NCBI RefSeq assembly: GCF_003206645.1
Contig: NZ_PZJP01000006.1
Location: 200,434 to 264,433 of the forward strand
DNA length: 64,000 nucleotides
Direction of reading: 5' to 3'
Source: Salinicola aestuarinus
Lineage (GTDB): Bacteria; Pseudomonadota; Gammaproteobacteria; Pseudomonadales; Halomonadaceae
Part shown: positions 37,226 through 49,903 of the stretch, in pieces
Position numbering within the stretch: position 1 is the first letter of the stretch
Layout of the letters: the number at the start of each line of letters is the position of its first letter
Position numbers and translations under genes: made by a program
The notes under the pieces: model-generated
Told to the model about the DNA's origin: nothing
The model's input: the letters and a program-made list of their open reading frames with translations, nothing else
Databases searched by the model: none

Positions 37226-38254
37226 CTAGTCGCTGGCCCCCTCACCTCGCATGGCGAGCCGCTGATACTCGCTGACGAACCGCTGGGCGGCAGCGGAGAG
37301 TTCGCGGTCGCGGCGCCAGAGCAGCTCGAACGGCGGGTTGTCGGTCGCGAGACGATACGCGATCCGCCGAATCTGGCCGCGCGCCACCGGCAGCGTGGCG
37401 ATACGCTCCGGTAGCAGCGCCAACGCGGTTTCGTCGCGCTCGATCATCGCCAGAATCGCGTAGGTTGACGAAATCTCGAGCGTTCGCAGCGGCTGGGGGA
37501 GTCCTGCCGCCATGAACTCCTGTTCGAGCATCCGCGGCATGCTGACCGGATAGACGATCCAGGTCTGCTCGGCAAGCTCGGCAAGAGAGGGGGCGGGCAC
37601 GTCCGCCAGCGGATGCCGCGGGTTCGCCAACACCCATAGCGGCTCGGGAAAGCTGCCCTGGCGATGATAGTCGCCCGGACGCTGCCCAAAGCTCGAGCGG
37701 CAGAGTGCGACGTCGAGGCGCCCCTGGTCGAGCATTCGCAGCAACCCCTCGCTGGTGTCCTCGACGATCTCCAGCGATAGCGACGGCTGCTCGGCGCGAA
37801 GTAGGGCGACCACGTCGATCAGCGTTCCGATCGCCCCCATGGTGGCGCCGACCGCAAGATGTCCGCCAACGCCCTGCCGGATGCCGATCATCTCCTCGCG
37901 CAGATGCGCAATGTCCGCCTGGATCAAGCGCGCATAGCGCAGCACGCAGCGCCCCAGCTCGGTCGAAGTCAGCCCGCGGGCGCCGCGCACGAAGAGCGTC
38001 GCACCGAGCGCCGACTCGATCTCGCTGAGCGCCCGCGTCGCACCGGGCTGGGAAATGGCCACCCGTTCCGCGGCCTTGTGAATCGAGCCGCACTCCTCGA
38101 GCGCCATCAGCAGCCGCAACTGGCGGAGTCGCAACCGCGACATCAGCGCCTCGAGCGTCGGCGTTGTCTCCAGCGGCCCAGGACTCGTCACCGCGAAATC
38201 CGCCCCACCCTGCTGGCTCTGCGCCCTCCCGCGGTCTGGCTTGTCACCCCTCAT
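37226..38254 (-). CDS. LysR-family regulator divergent from the galactarate dehydratase gene
   Basis: 342-aa LysR protein. The HTH begins only at about residue 38 (MSRLRLRQLRLLMALEECGSIHKAAERVAISQPGATRALSEIE), so there is a 37-residue extension if the ATG at 38254 is right; that ATG has AAGGAAG at 7 nt, while the Met at the HTH start has no ribosome binding site. The C-terminal effector domain is complete. The SQPGATRAL HTH type resembles GbpR-like regulators of sugar metabolism. Divergent from garD-kdgT, which it probably controls. Confidence 0.87.
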   Translation of the reverse strand: MRGDKPDRGRAQSQQGGADFAVTSPGPLETTPTLEALMSRLRLRQLRLLMALEECGSIHKAAERVAISQPGATRALSEIESALGATLFVRGARGLTSTELGRCVLRYARLIQADIAHLREEMIGIRQGVGGHLAVGATMGAIGTLIDVVALLRAEQPSLSLEIVEDTSEGLLRMLDQGRLDVALCRSSFGQRPGDYHRQGSFPEPLWVLANPRHPLADVPAPSLAELAEQTWIVYPVSMPRMLEQEFMAAGLPQPLRTLEISSTYAILAMIERDETALALLPERIATLPVARGQIRRIAYRLATDNPPFELLWRRDRELSAAAQRFVSEYQRLAMRGEGASD

Positions 38255-38572
38255 CGCTACGCTTCCTTTGCCTGCCATTAACCGTTGATGGAGCTCGCCG
38301 CCGGTCACCCAGCCACGGCGGCGTCCTATCAACCCGTGGCGCCCTTCGAGGCATGTCACGTACGACTTTCGGTCGATACACCCCGGTTATCGCACCATCA
38401 GCAACTCTCAGTATCGCCGACAGCCCGCCTCAGTCTACCGTCGCCGCTAGACCTGATGCTTTCAACAGACTGATAACACTGCATTTCTCACCGAAGGTCG
38501 AATCGACCAAAGTCGAACGACGCCGCGCGTCGATGCCGTCTTGCGACCCGGTAGGGAAATCGAGGAGACACC
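38255..38572. promoter_or_regulatory. 318-bp divergent control region between LysR and garD, with GGTCG dyad
   Basis: Contains a perfect dyad GGTCG-AAT-CGACC at 38496-38508, centred 70 bp before the garD start, with partly matching GTCGA sequence just downstream (38512-38516). No coding frame is credible in the region. The dyad is the best operator candidate for the divergent LysR protein. Confidence 0.4.
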
Positions 38573-40150
38573 ATGAGCCTGATCGAACACGCCAGCGAAG
38601 CGCCAGCGTCGGTGGTGCGTCTACATGAGCGCGACGATGTCGCTATTGCTCGTCGCCCGCTGCCGGCGGGTACCGAGGTCGCCCCCGGGGTGACGCTCAC
38701 GGGTCCCGTCCCGGGTGCGCACAAGGTCGCGCTCCGGGCGATCGCCGCCGGCGAGACGATCCGCCGTTACGGGCAGATCATCGGCAAGGCGAGCGCGGCC
38801 ATCGCCGCCGGGGACCATGTTCACGTGCACAATCTCGACATCGCCGATCTGGAGGGGGAAGCCCACGAGCAGGCGTATGCGAAGGACTACGCCATCGGCA
38901 GCGACGTTGTGCCGGTGACGCCGGTCGCCTCACCGGCGACGTTCATGGGCATTCAGCGTCCGGACGGCCGCGTCGCCACGCGCAACTACATCGGCATTCT
39001 CACCTCGGTGAACTGCTCGGCCACCGTCGCCCATGCCATCGCCGATCACTTCCGTCGCGACGTGCATCCGGAGGCGTTGCTGCCCTACGCCAACGTCGAC
39101 GGCGTCGTCGCGCTGACCCATGGGGTGGGTTGTGCCGTCGCCTCCGAAGGAGAAGCCCTGGCGATGCTGCGTCGAACGCTCGCCGGCTACGCGCGACACG
39201 TGAATTTCGCCGCCGTGCTGGTGATCGGTCTGGGCTGCGAAACCAATCAGATCGATGCCTTGATCGAAGCCGAGGGGCTCGAAGTCGGTCCCAGACTCCA
39301 CCCCTTCACCATCCAGCAGATCGGCGGTACCACCCGAGCGATTCAAGAAGGAATTCGCCATATTCACACGCTGCTGGAGGAGGCGAACCAGGTCGAGCGT
39401 ACTCCCTGCGGCGCCGAGCACCTGCGCGTTGCACTGCAGTGCGGGGGGTCCGACGGCTACTCCGGCATTACCGCCAACCCGGCACTGGGCATCGCCGTGG
39501 ACAAGCTGATTGCCCACGGCGGCAGCGCCATTCTGGCCGAAACGCCGGAGATCTATGGGGCCGAGCATCTGCTGACCCGCCGCGCAGTGAGTCCGGCGGT
39601 CGCCGAGAAGCTGATCGAGCGCGTGCACTGGTGGGAAACCTTCTGCCGAGTGCGTGGCGCCTCGCTGGACAACAACCCCTCTGCCGGCAACAAGGCCGGC
39701 GGGCTGACCACGATTCTCGAAAAATCGCTCGGCGCCATCGCCAAGGCCGGTACCAGCCCGCTCGAGGAAGTTCTCGAGTACGCCGAGCCGATGCGCGCCC
39801 GCGGCCTCGCCTTCATGGATTCCCCCGGATTCGACCCGGTGTCGGTCACCGGCCAGGTCGCCAGCGGCTGCAACCTGATCGCCTTCACGACCGGCCGCGG
39901 CAGCGCTTTCGGCTGCGCCCCGGTGCCGTCGCTCAAGCTCTCGACCAATAGCGCACTGTGGGCCCACCAGAGCGATGACATGGATATCAACTGCGGCGCG
40001 CTGATCGACGGTGAGGTCGATATCGACACGCTCGGTGAGCAGATATTTCAGCGTCTACTGACCCTGGCCTCCGGCGATTGCAGCAAGAGCGAGCGCCATG
40101 GCTACGGCCAGCAGGAGTTCGTGCCGTGGCAGATCGGCGTCATCACCTGA
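38573..40150 (+). CDS. garD: Galactarate dehydratase-family protein (GarD/UxaA)
   Basis: 525-aa iron-dependent dehydratase. An N-terminal SAF-type domain (about 15-110; RPLPAGTEVAPGVTLTGPVPGAHKVALRAI, HVHNLD) is fused to the UxaA-type catalytic region (GIQRPDGRVATRNYIGIL, CGGSDGYSGITANPALG, AETPEIYGAEHLLTRRAVS, DNNPSAGNKAGGLTTILEKSLG). Length and fusion match GarD (523 aa in E. coli) better than altronate dehydratase UxaA, but the substrate could be galactarate, altronate or a related acid. GAGGAG precedes the ATG. First gene of a two-gene operon with the kdgT-like permease 40 bp downstream. Confidence 0.88.
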   Translation: MSLIEHASEAPASVVRLHERDDVAIARRPLPAGTEVAPGVTLTGPVPGAHKVALRAIAAGETIRRYGQIIGKASAAIAAGDHVHVHNLDIADLEGEAHEQAYAKDYAIGSDVVPVTPVASPATFMGIQRPDGRVATRNYIGILTSVNCSATVAHAIADHFRRDVHPEALLPYANVDGVVALTHGVGCAVASEGEALAMLRRTLAGYARHVNFAAVLVIGLGCETNQIDALIEAEGLEVGPRLHPFTIQQIGGTTRAIQEGIRHIHTLLEEANQVERTPCGAEHLRVALQCGGSDGYSGITANPALGIAVDKLIAHGGSAILAETPEIYGAEHLLTRRAVSPAVAEKLIERVHWWETFCRVRGASLDNNPSAGNKAGGLTTILEKSLGAIAKAGTSPLEEVLEYAEPMRARGLAFMDSPGFDPVSVTGQVASGCNLIAFTTGRGSAFGCAPVPSLKLSTNSALWAHQSDDMDINCGALIDGEVDIDTLGEQIFQRLLTLASGDCSKSERHGYGQQEFVPWQIGVIT

Positions 40151-40190
40151 ACGACTCCAGCAACCAGCCTTGTTCACTTAGGAGAGAACA

Positions 40191-41228
40191 ATGACTCCTG
40201 TCCGTTCCCGCTTGCCTATCTACGATACCCTGAACCGCATCCCTGGCGGACTGATGATCGTTCCGCTGATTCTCGGCTCGATCTTCGGCACTCTCGCCCC
40301 TGACGCGCTCGAGATCGGCAGCTTCACCACGGCACTGTTCAAGGATGGTGCCATGGCCTTCATGGCGTTGGTGATATTCGCGACCGGCATGCAGATCACC
40401 CCGCGCAACGCCGGGCCCATCGTGGGTACCGCGAGCGTGATTCTGCTGACGAAGAGTCTAATACCCGGGGTGTTAATCGCCGGGCTCGGACTCGCAACCG
40501 GCATGGAGGGACTATTCGGTATCTCGATCCTGGCGATGCTCGCCGCCATGGACAACAGCAACGGCGGCATCTGGCTCGCCTTCACTGGTCGCTATGGCGA
40601 TCAACGTGACCGCGGCGCCTATATCGCCAGCGCCATCAACGATGGCCCCTTCTTCACGCTGATCCTCATCGGCGCCTCGGGGCTTGCGGACATTCCGCTC
40701 GAGGTGTTCCTGGCAGCGATCATTCCGCTGCTGCTGGGCATTCTGGCAGGCAATCTCGACCCCAAATGGACCGAGGTGATGCGTCCGGTACCTGAGATGG
40801 TCATTCCGTTCTTCTCGTTCGGTCTCGGCACCGGCATTAACCTAATGGATGTCGTACAGGGCGGGATCACGGGGGTCGGGCTCGGCCTTCTGGTCGCACC
40901 GTTGACCGGCGGACTCGTCTATCTTGGCTATCGCTATCTGCTCAAGCGGGGCCCGCGTAGCGGCATCGGCTTCGCCGCCGGGACCACCGCCGGTAACTCC
41001 ATCGCCACGCCGGCGATCGCCGCGGCGGCGGACCCTTCGCTACAGGCTTACGTAGGCGTCGCCACCACTCAGGTCGCGGCCTGCGTGCTAGTCTCTGCGC
41101 TATTAGCCCCCGCCATCGCCTCATGGCTACTCAAGCGCAATGGCGAGCTGAAATCCCCGGACGCCGAGGTCGAGGCACCGCTCTCCACTTCCACGGCCCA
41201 CATGACCGACCAGGCGATCTTCAAGTAG
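40191..41228 (+). CDS. kdgT: 2-keto-3-deoxygluconate permease family transporter
   Basis: 345-aa permease with about ten membrane segments, a KdgT-family protein. Recognisable are IPGGLMIVPLILGSIFGTLAP, MAAMDNSNGGIWLAF-type AMDNSNGG, INDGPFFTLILIGASG and GTTAGNSIATPAAIA-like GTTAGNSIATPAIAAA. Family members import 2-keto-3-deoxygluconate with protons; here the pairing with a galactarate-dehydratase homologue suggests a hexarate or related keto acid as substrate. GGAGAG precedes the ATG. Converges with the oxidoreductase gene with a 62-bp gap. Confidence 0.9.
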   Translation: MTPVRSRLPIYDTLNRIPGGLMIVPLILGSIFGTLAPDALEIGSFTTALFKDGAMAFMALVIFATGMQITPRNAGPIVGTASVILLTKSLIPGVLIAGLGLATGMEGLFGISILAMLAAMDNSNGGIWLAFTGRYGDQRDRGAYIASAINDGPFFTLILIGASGLADIPLEVFLAAIIPLLLGILAGNLDPKWTEVMRPVPEMVIPFFSFGLGTGINLMDVVQGGITGVGLGLLVAPLTGGLVYLGYRYLLKRGPRSGIGFAAGTTAGNSIATPAIAAAADPSLQAYVGVATTQVAACVLVSALLAPAIASWLLKRNGELKSPDAEVEAPLSTSTAHMTDQAIFK

Positions 41229-41290
41229 CGCGGTTCAAATCGTCGACATCGCCGCAAAAACGCCGCGCCGACGGTTCGCTCCCGCGGGGT

Positions 41291-42340
41291 CTAGCCGATG
41301 TCGACCCGCGAGCCGGTTTCGGCACTCTGGATACCCGCCTCGAGCAGGCGCATGACATCGAGCGCGGACTCGGCGGTCACCGGTAGCGGCCCTCGCCCGA
41401 GAATGGCGTCACGCACGCCGGAGTAAAACGCAAGATAGTCGCCCGGGAGCGTGGGGATTTCGTGGAGCTCTGGCTGACAGCCCTCGCGTACCTGACCGAT
41501 GGTCAGCATGCCGTGGCGCCAATCCTCACCCCAGTGCGGTGACGGCAGACGGTCTCCACGCTGCAGCATGGCTTCCTGGGGATCGAGACCGTACTTGACG
41601 TAGCTGCCTTGGGTCCCGTGAAGAGTAAAGCGCGCGGACGGTGCCGCGACCAGCGACCCGGCGTGGAGTACCACGCGGTGGTTGCCGTAGCGCAGTACCG
41701 CGTGAAAGTAGTCGTCCACCTGCGCGCCATCGCGCTGATTGGCGAGATCGAGGGTAATGGCATCCGGACGGCCGAACAGCACCAGGCTTTGATCGAGCAG
41801 ATGAGCGCCGAGATCGAACCAGATGCCCGATCCCGGCGCAGGCTCTTCGCGCCAGCGCTGGGCTACTTCGGGCCGAAACCGGTCAAAATGTGACTCGAAG
41901 TGAACGACGTCGCCCAGGGTCCGGCAGTCGATGAGGTTACGAACGGTAAGGAAGTCCGCGTCCCAGCGTCGATTGTGGAAGACCGAAAGCCATAGCTTCT
42001 GTGTCGCCGCCAGCAGGCAGAGCTCTTCCGCCTCCGCCACGGTCACCGTGAAGGGCTTGTCCACGACCACGTGCTTGCCCACCTCGAGTGCGGCTTTCAC
42101 CAGCGTATAGTGAGTGGCGTTGGGCGTCGGGATGACCACCAGGTCGATGTCATCGCGAGCCAGCAGCGCCTCCGGCGACGCCTCTACCGACAGCGCCGGC
42201 CAGTCCATGCGGACTTTGTCAGCGTCGCTGCTCGAAACGCTAACCAGCGTCAGCCCTTCCTGGGCCATGATCAACGGCGCATGGAATCGTTTACTGGCCA
42301 TGCCGTAACCGATCAGCCCTACCCGTATGGCTCCTTTCAT
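41291..42340 (-). CDS. Gfo/Idh/MocA-family oxidoreductase
   Basis: 349-aa NAD(P)-dependent sugar or inositol dehydrogenase. The Rossmann motif is VGLIGYGMASKRFHAPLI; the family's EKP motif appears as VVDKPF (about residue 95), with the catalytic Lys; a later catalytic-type motif is WFDLGAHLLDQSLVLFG. It is closest by memory to the YdgJ/IolX group of scyllo-inositol or sugar dehydrogenases. AAAGGAC precedes the ATG. It converges on the garD-kdgT operon and may handle a related polyol or sugar, but nothing in the sequence fixes the substrate. Confidence 0.88.
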   Translation of the reverse strand: MKGAIRVGLIGYGMASKRFHAPLIMAQEGLTLVSVSSSDADKVRMDWPALSVEASPEALLARDDIDLVVIPTPNATHYTLVKAALEVGKHVVVDKPFTVTVAEAEELCLLAATQKLWLSVFHNRRWDADFLTVRNLIDCRTLGDVVHFESHFDRFRPEVAQRWREEPAPGSGIWFDLGAHLLDQSLVLFGRPDAITLDLANQRDGAQVDDYFHAVLRYGNHRVVLHAGSLVAAPSARFTLHGTQGSYVKYGLDPQEAMLQRGDRLPSPHWGEDWRHGMLTIGQVREGCQPELHEIPTLPGDYLAFYSGVRDAILGRGPLPVTAESALDVMRLLEAGIQSAETGSRVDIG

Positions 42341-42629
42341 GCCAAGTCCTTTAAGAAAATCCTTTGAGAAAGTCGTTCGCGACGGACGCCTTCGCCTGAC
42401 TGCCTAGCGAAGTCGATCCGTGCCACCGGGGCCGGACATCACGATCCGACAGCGAGCGCCGACGTTCGCAAGGTATCGCCACGGTCCGTGACAAGATGGC
42501 TACGCCGCGAGAATATCGCAAATGGGCCGACAGCGAATGCGCCGGCATCCTCCCCCTACCGGCCGGGCCATCGGTTATCCGTTCCTCCTCGACTCACCGA
42601 GTTGCGGATGGCCTCGGCGACGACGCGGT

Positions 42630-43886
42630 TCAGGCGCGAACCGGCGCGATTACCGGAAGCTGACGCCAGGCGGACGGCAGCCGCGCTTCGAGCCAGTGGC
42701 GCATTGGCGCGACCACGAACCGCTGGACCAGCAGGGCCAGTCCCACGATCAGCGCAAGGTGCAGCGCCATCGTCCACATCGGCACTGCCAGCCGATCGGC
42801 GACCAGCGTGCTCTCGAGACCCCAAGCCGTGTTCCACTGTTCGAGCAGCCAGCGCGTAAGGCGTGCCAGCGGACCGATCAGCGGCGTGTGCAGCGCGAAG
42901 ATACACAGCGCCGCCTCTCCCAATCGCTGCGCCCAGGCACGCACCGAGGCGCGGGACGGGGCGGCGAACGCGGTGGCGCTCAGCAGTACCAGCGCCTGGA
43001 ACGGCATCAGCAAGCCGTTGTGCGTGAGGTAGTAGAGATGCAGTCCGTCGAGTTGAAGCAGCCACACGCCGATGGGGACACCACAAAGACCCAGCGCCAG
43101 CAGCGAGTGACGAAACTTGCGCAATGTCTCGACTACGCTCTCCGCCTGCATCGCTCGGTAGAGCAGAATCCCCGCGAGAAATTCCGGCAGCCGAAACAGC
43201 GGATTGCGGTGCAGCATGCCGACGGTCACATAGTCGAACGAGCCCATGAGCGTTGCCATCAGCGGGCCCGCCGCATAGATCCCCCAAACGCTCAGCAGCG
43301 CCAAGCCGACACGCTGGACTCGCATCAGTCGAGGCGCGAACCAGGGAAAGCAGGCATAGAAGAACAGCAGTGCAGAGATCGACCAGGAGGCACCGTTGAG
43401 CCACAGAAAGCGGGGTTCCCACGCCTGCAGCAGCGTCAACTGCAGCGCGATGTGCTTGAGCGCGTCCGGCCAGGACAGGCGCTCGTGAAACGCCGCCCGT
43501 GCGGCATCGCTCAACGGATAGTAGGGATGGGAATTGAAGTAGACGTAAACGCCTTCGGGGCGGATCGGGTACTGCACGAGCAGCATCACGATCGCCAGCA
43601 GCATGGTGATCACGTGAATGGGGTAAAGGTTGCAAAGACGCTTGGCGACGAACGCCGGGCCGCGCATTGTCATCGCTCCTGCCTCGTCCAGCACGACGTG
43701 TGCCAGCAGAAAGCCGGAGAGCATGAAGAAGGTGCTGGTCGCGAAAAAGCCCATGCCGATGAAGTCGTGTACCAATGCCGGCATATCGGCGTAAACGCCA
43801 CCGAAGTGGTAGGCGACCATCCACAGCGCCATCAGAAAACGAAGCCACTCGAGGCCGTAGTAACGCTGCTTGCGGGAGTGTGTCAT
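42630..43886 (-). CDS. Acyltransferase-3 family membrane protein (OafA/YrhL type)
   Basis: 418-aa integral membrane acyltransferase with about ten hydrophobic segments. The N-terminal YYGLEWLRFLMALWMVAYHFGG carries the conserved Arg and His of the family; SGFLLAHV and RLCNLYPIHVITML follow. Such proteins O-acetylate or succinylate surface polysaccharides, periplasmic glucans or antibiotics. There is no SGNH domain and no polysaccharide gene nearby, so the acceptor is unknown. The ATG at 43886 has GAGGAGG. It is divergent from ydfG. Confidence 0.88.
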   Translation of the reverse strand: MTHSRKQRYYGLEWLRFLMALWMVAYHFGGVYADMPALVHDFIGMGFFATSTFFMLSGFLLAHVVLDEAGAMTMRGPAFVAKRLCNLYPIHVITMLLAIVMLLVQYPIRPEGVYVYFNSHPYYPLSDAARAAFHERLSWPDALKHIALQLTLLQAWEPRFLWLNGASWSISALLFFYACFPWFAPRLMRVQRVGLALLSVWGIYAAGPLMATLMGSFDYVTVGMLHRNPLFRLPEFLAGILLYRAMQAESVVETLRKFRHSLLALGLCGVPIGVWLLQLDGLHLYYLTHNGLLMPFQALVLLSATAFAAPSRASVRAWAQRLGEAALCIFALHTPLIGPLARLTRWLLEQWNTAWGLESTLVADRLAVPMWTMALHLALIVGLALLVQRFVVAPMRHWLEARLPSAWRQLPVIAPVRA

Positions 43887-45072
<1,186 letters not shown>

Positions 45073-45105
45073 GTCTCTCGCGGAAGGACTGTCCGGCCAA
45101 AAAAA

Positions 45106-45133
45106 AGGCGGCGGCGCAATAGCGCCACCGCCT
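45106..45133 (-). terminator. Intrinsic terminator behind the small lipoprotein and lon genes
   Basis: A 12-position stem with one mismatch (AGGCGGCGGCGC, 45106-45117; GCGCCACCGCCT, 45122-45133) and an AATA loop. On the minus strand it is followed by nine T residues, so it mainly terminates transcription coming from lon and the small ORF; on the plus strand it lies 33 bp after ydfG. Confidence 0.88.
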
Positions 45134-45160
45134 CTCTATCGCCAGACGAGTCCAACCCGC

Positions 45161-45334
45161 TCAGCAGTTGCCCTTCTTGGCTTGCCCGCGCGGGCAAAAG
45201 TCACCGTTGCCGTGACCCCGGCCGCCATCGCCGATAATCACCGGCGGTTGGGGGTCGATTCGTGCCGAGGTGTCACGACAGCCACTCAGGACCGTCGCCG
45301 CCAGCCGCATGGCTGCCTGCCTTGCCGACGCCAC
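45161..45334 (-). CDS. Small predicted lipoprotein behind lon
   Basis: 57-codon frame not previously obvious because of its size. It starts with GTG at 45334 (or ATG at 45310) and has a short signal-like segment MASARQAAMRLAATVLSGC whose last four residues are a perfect lipobox (LSGC, Cys19). The mature part of about 39 residues is RDTSARIDPQPPVIIGDG, then a Gly/His-rich GGRGHGNGDF, ending CPRGQAKKGNC with two Cys. The stop is 28 bp before a strong T-tailed terminator and the start is 54 bp after lon on the same strand, so it would end the lon transcript. The ribosome binding site is weak and the hydrophobic segment short, so this is a candidate only. Family not recognised. Confidence 0.5.
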   Translation of the reverse strand: MASARQAAMRLAATVLSGCRDTSARIDPQPPVIIGDGGRGHGNGDFCPRGQAKKGNC

Positions 45335-45387
45335 CGGTCGTTAAACGGCCTTGCCCCAAGCCGATCACGCCGGTGGCCTGCGTCGGC

Positions 45388-47817
<2,430 letters not shown>

Positions 47818-47861
47818 CGTTCACCTTGCGTTCGTGGCCATCGTGGCCGAATGCACAGGTG

Positions 47862-47888
47862 ATGCGGGCGCCGAGCACGGAGTTCAAG
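47862..47888 (-). promoter_or_regulatory. Sigma-32-like heat-shock promoter of lon
   Basis: On the minus strand a perfect CTTGAA (47888-47883) is followed after 14 bp by CCCGCAT (47868-47862), one mismatch from CCCCAT. Transcription would start near 47855, about 38 nt before the lon ATG, leaving the AAGGTG ribosome binding site in the leader. Confidence 0.6.
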
Positions 47889-48005
47889 TCACGCCGTGTG
47901 TTGCCCCCGGCCGCCGACGAGGCTCGAGCGCCTCGAGTGCGAGCGCGACATGGACTGGGCAGGCACCTCGCGGAGCCCGACACCCTGCCTGGGGATCAGC
48001 GCTCA

Positions 48006-49322
48006 CTAGGGGATCAGTACCCGGCGCTGATCATCGAAGGTGAGCACGCCGTCGGCGAGGGTCAGGGTCAGCGGATCGGCGTCGAGGCCCACGCCGAGGT
48101 AGAGCTTGAGAAAGGCTGGCGCCTCGACGAGCGTCAGACGCCCCCGCAGTCGCCGGCCGAGATCGGGGCCGAACACGGCCTCGCCCTGACTTGCGTACTG
48201 CTGGGCAAGGCCCTCCCCATCGAGGGAAAGCGCGCCCTCGCCCTGGGTCTGGATCCCGAGCAGCTCGCTGGTTAGCGACAATTTGTTCACCGTGAGTTGC
48301 GGCGAGTCGGCAAGCAACGCCACGGCCGCATCGCGGGTCGCCTCATCGGGTCGGCTCAAGAGCTCCTTCAACGCCTCGTCTGACGCCCCGCGCGCGACGG
48401 CCTGCGCCAGCGCATCCCGGCGCTGCTGCCAGCGACTGACGAGCCGGCGGTAGGCGTTGCCATCGATAGGCTCGAGAGTGAACTGGGCCTGACCGGACAA
48501 CAGCGACTGACCCCGCATCTCGGTGTCGTCGAGGGTCAGCGTGGCCGTTGCCGACAGGTGATCATGGAGGCTCGCCTCAGCCGCCAGCGCCAGGCCGTCG
48601 ACCTCGACGGGCGCCACACCGCTTCGATTGAGGGTCGCCCGCGGTATATCGAGCGCCGCCCGTAACGAGAAATCTCTCGCATCGCCTGTGAAGCGGCCAT
48701 CGAGCCTTACCCGATCCAGTGCCAATGCGGAGCGCCCGTCGTCGACCGTCACCGGGGCCAGCTCACCCGCATAGTCGAGCGTACCGTCTTCCTGCCCGAG
48801 GGTGAGCGTCAGACCACCGAAGTCGATGTCGACCCCCGCCGACGGCACGTCAGTCTTCGCCGCAAGCGCCGCCATCGTCCCGGCGGGAAAGGCGTGATGG
48901 AAAGCGGGGACGTCGAGGGTCATCTCCACGCGCTGCGTCAGCGTGGTGAAGTGACCCTGCCAGACCAGTGGCGCCTGGGTATCGAGCCAATCGTCGAAGA
49001 GCGGCTCGCCGTCATCGCGAACCTCGCTTCGCCCCTCGAGCGACGTGCGAAGAATGCCATGATCGGCCGCGTAGTCAGTGGTGACGACGAGACCGGTCGG
49101 CGTCCCCCGCCCCATCCGATGCGCCACCAGGCGTCCGCGAGAGTGAAACCAGCCGCGCTCGACGTCCTGACGCTCGACCCGCCAGCCATCGCTCGCATCG
49201 AACTGGGCAACGAGGGCCGCCGTCTCCTGTTCGAAACGATGACTCGAATAGGCCTGGGCGCCCAGGTAGCTCGCCCCCAGGGCGACGGCAACGACAACGG
49301 CCGCGACGACACGTCGACGCAT
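48006..49322 (-). CDS. DUF945 (YdgA-like) family protein
   Basis: 438-aa exported or membrane-anchored protein of the DUF945/YdgA family. An N-terminal hydrophobic segment (RRRVVAAVVVAVALGASYLGAQA) acts as anchor or signal, followed by a long region of alternating beta-type sequence such as GWFHSRGRLVAHRMG and DIDFGGLTLTLGQEDGTLDYAGELAPV. The recurring pattern resembles AsmA-like lipid-transport proteins but I cannot assign a function. The ATG at 49322 follows GGGAGG; a 13-codon extension is rejected. It is between lon and pgpA on the same strand, 188 bp from lon. Confidence 0.85.
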   Translation of the reverse strand: MRRRVVAAVVVAVALGASYLGAQAYSSHRFEQETAALVAQFDASDGWRVERQDVERGWFHSRGRLVAHRMGRGTPTGLVVTTDYAADHGILRTSLEGRSEVRDDGEPLFDDWLDTQAPLVWQGHFTTLTQRVEMTLDVPAFHHAFPAGTMAALAAKTDVPSAGVDIDFGGLTLTLGQEDGTLDYAGELAPVTVDDGRSALALDRVRLDGRFTGDARDFSLRAALDIPRATLNRSGVAPVEVDGLALAAEASLHDHLSATATLTLDDTEMRGQSLLSGQAQFTLEPIDGNAYRRLVSRWQQRRDALAQAVARGASDEALKELLSRPDEATRDAAVALLADSPQLTVNKLSLTSELLGIQTQGEGALSLDGEGLAQQYASQGEAVFGPDLGRRLRGRLTLVEAPAFLKLYLGVGLDADPLTLTLADGVLTFDDQRRVLIP

Positions 49323-49429
49323 GGAGGCCTCCCTATGACAGCGCGATGGATTCGACGGCACCAGCCGGCGACGAGAACGATCCGGGATCCCGCGAGACGA
49401 ACGTCATGCCTTGCAGCGAAGCGCCCGTC

Positions 49430-49903
49430 TCAATGCAGCCAGAACCAGAGATGCATGGTGCACCAGGCATACACACCGGCGAGGATGTCATCGAACATGA
49501 TGCCGATGCCGCCGGCCACCCGACGGTCGACCCAGCGAATCGGCCAGGGCTTGATGATGTCGAAGACGCGAAAGACCACGAATCCCCACAGCGCCGCTTC
49601 CCACGAGAAGGGAACCGCCGCCATGGTCAGCCAGTAGCCGACGAACTCGTCCCAGACGATCCCGGAGTGGTCATGCACGCCAAGATCCCGTGAGGTGGTC
49701 TCGCAAAGCCAGATGCCGACCACCGTGGCGATGCCCATCAACGCGAAGTAGACCGGCAGTGACAGCCCCGAGAGCAGCCAGTAGAAAGGGATGGCTGCAA
49801 GCGTACCGAACGTGCCCGGTGCAAAGGGCACCGCACCGCTGCCGAGCCCGAAAGCCAGAAAATGGGTCGGGCGACGCCAGACACTTCGCGGTGCGCGGTT
49901 CAT
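49430..49903 (-). CDS. pgpA: Phosphatidylglycerophosphatase A
   Basis: Inner-membrane phosphatase producing phosphatidylglycerol from PGP. 157 aa with about four membrane segments. The PgpA signature GSGAVPFAPGTFGTLAAIPFYW is at the N-terminus and the metal/catalytic acidic motif is DHSGIVWDEFVGYWLTM, with FDIIKPWPIRWVDRR near the end. ATG overlaps the thiL stop (ATGA). Last gene of the nrdR-rib-nusB-thiL-pgpA set, an order also found in Pseudomonas and E. coli (nusB-thiL-pgpA). Confidence 0.95.
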   Translation of the reverse strand: MNRAPRSVWRRPTHFLAFGLGSGAVPFAPGTFGTLAAIPFYWLLSGLSLPVYFALMGIATVVGIWLCETTSRDLGVHDHSGIVWDEFVGYWLTMAAVPFSWEAALWGFVVFRVFDIIKPWPIRWVDRRVAGGIGIMFDDILAGVYAWCTMHLWFWLH

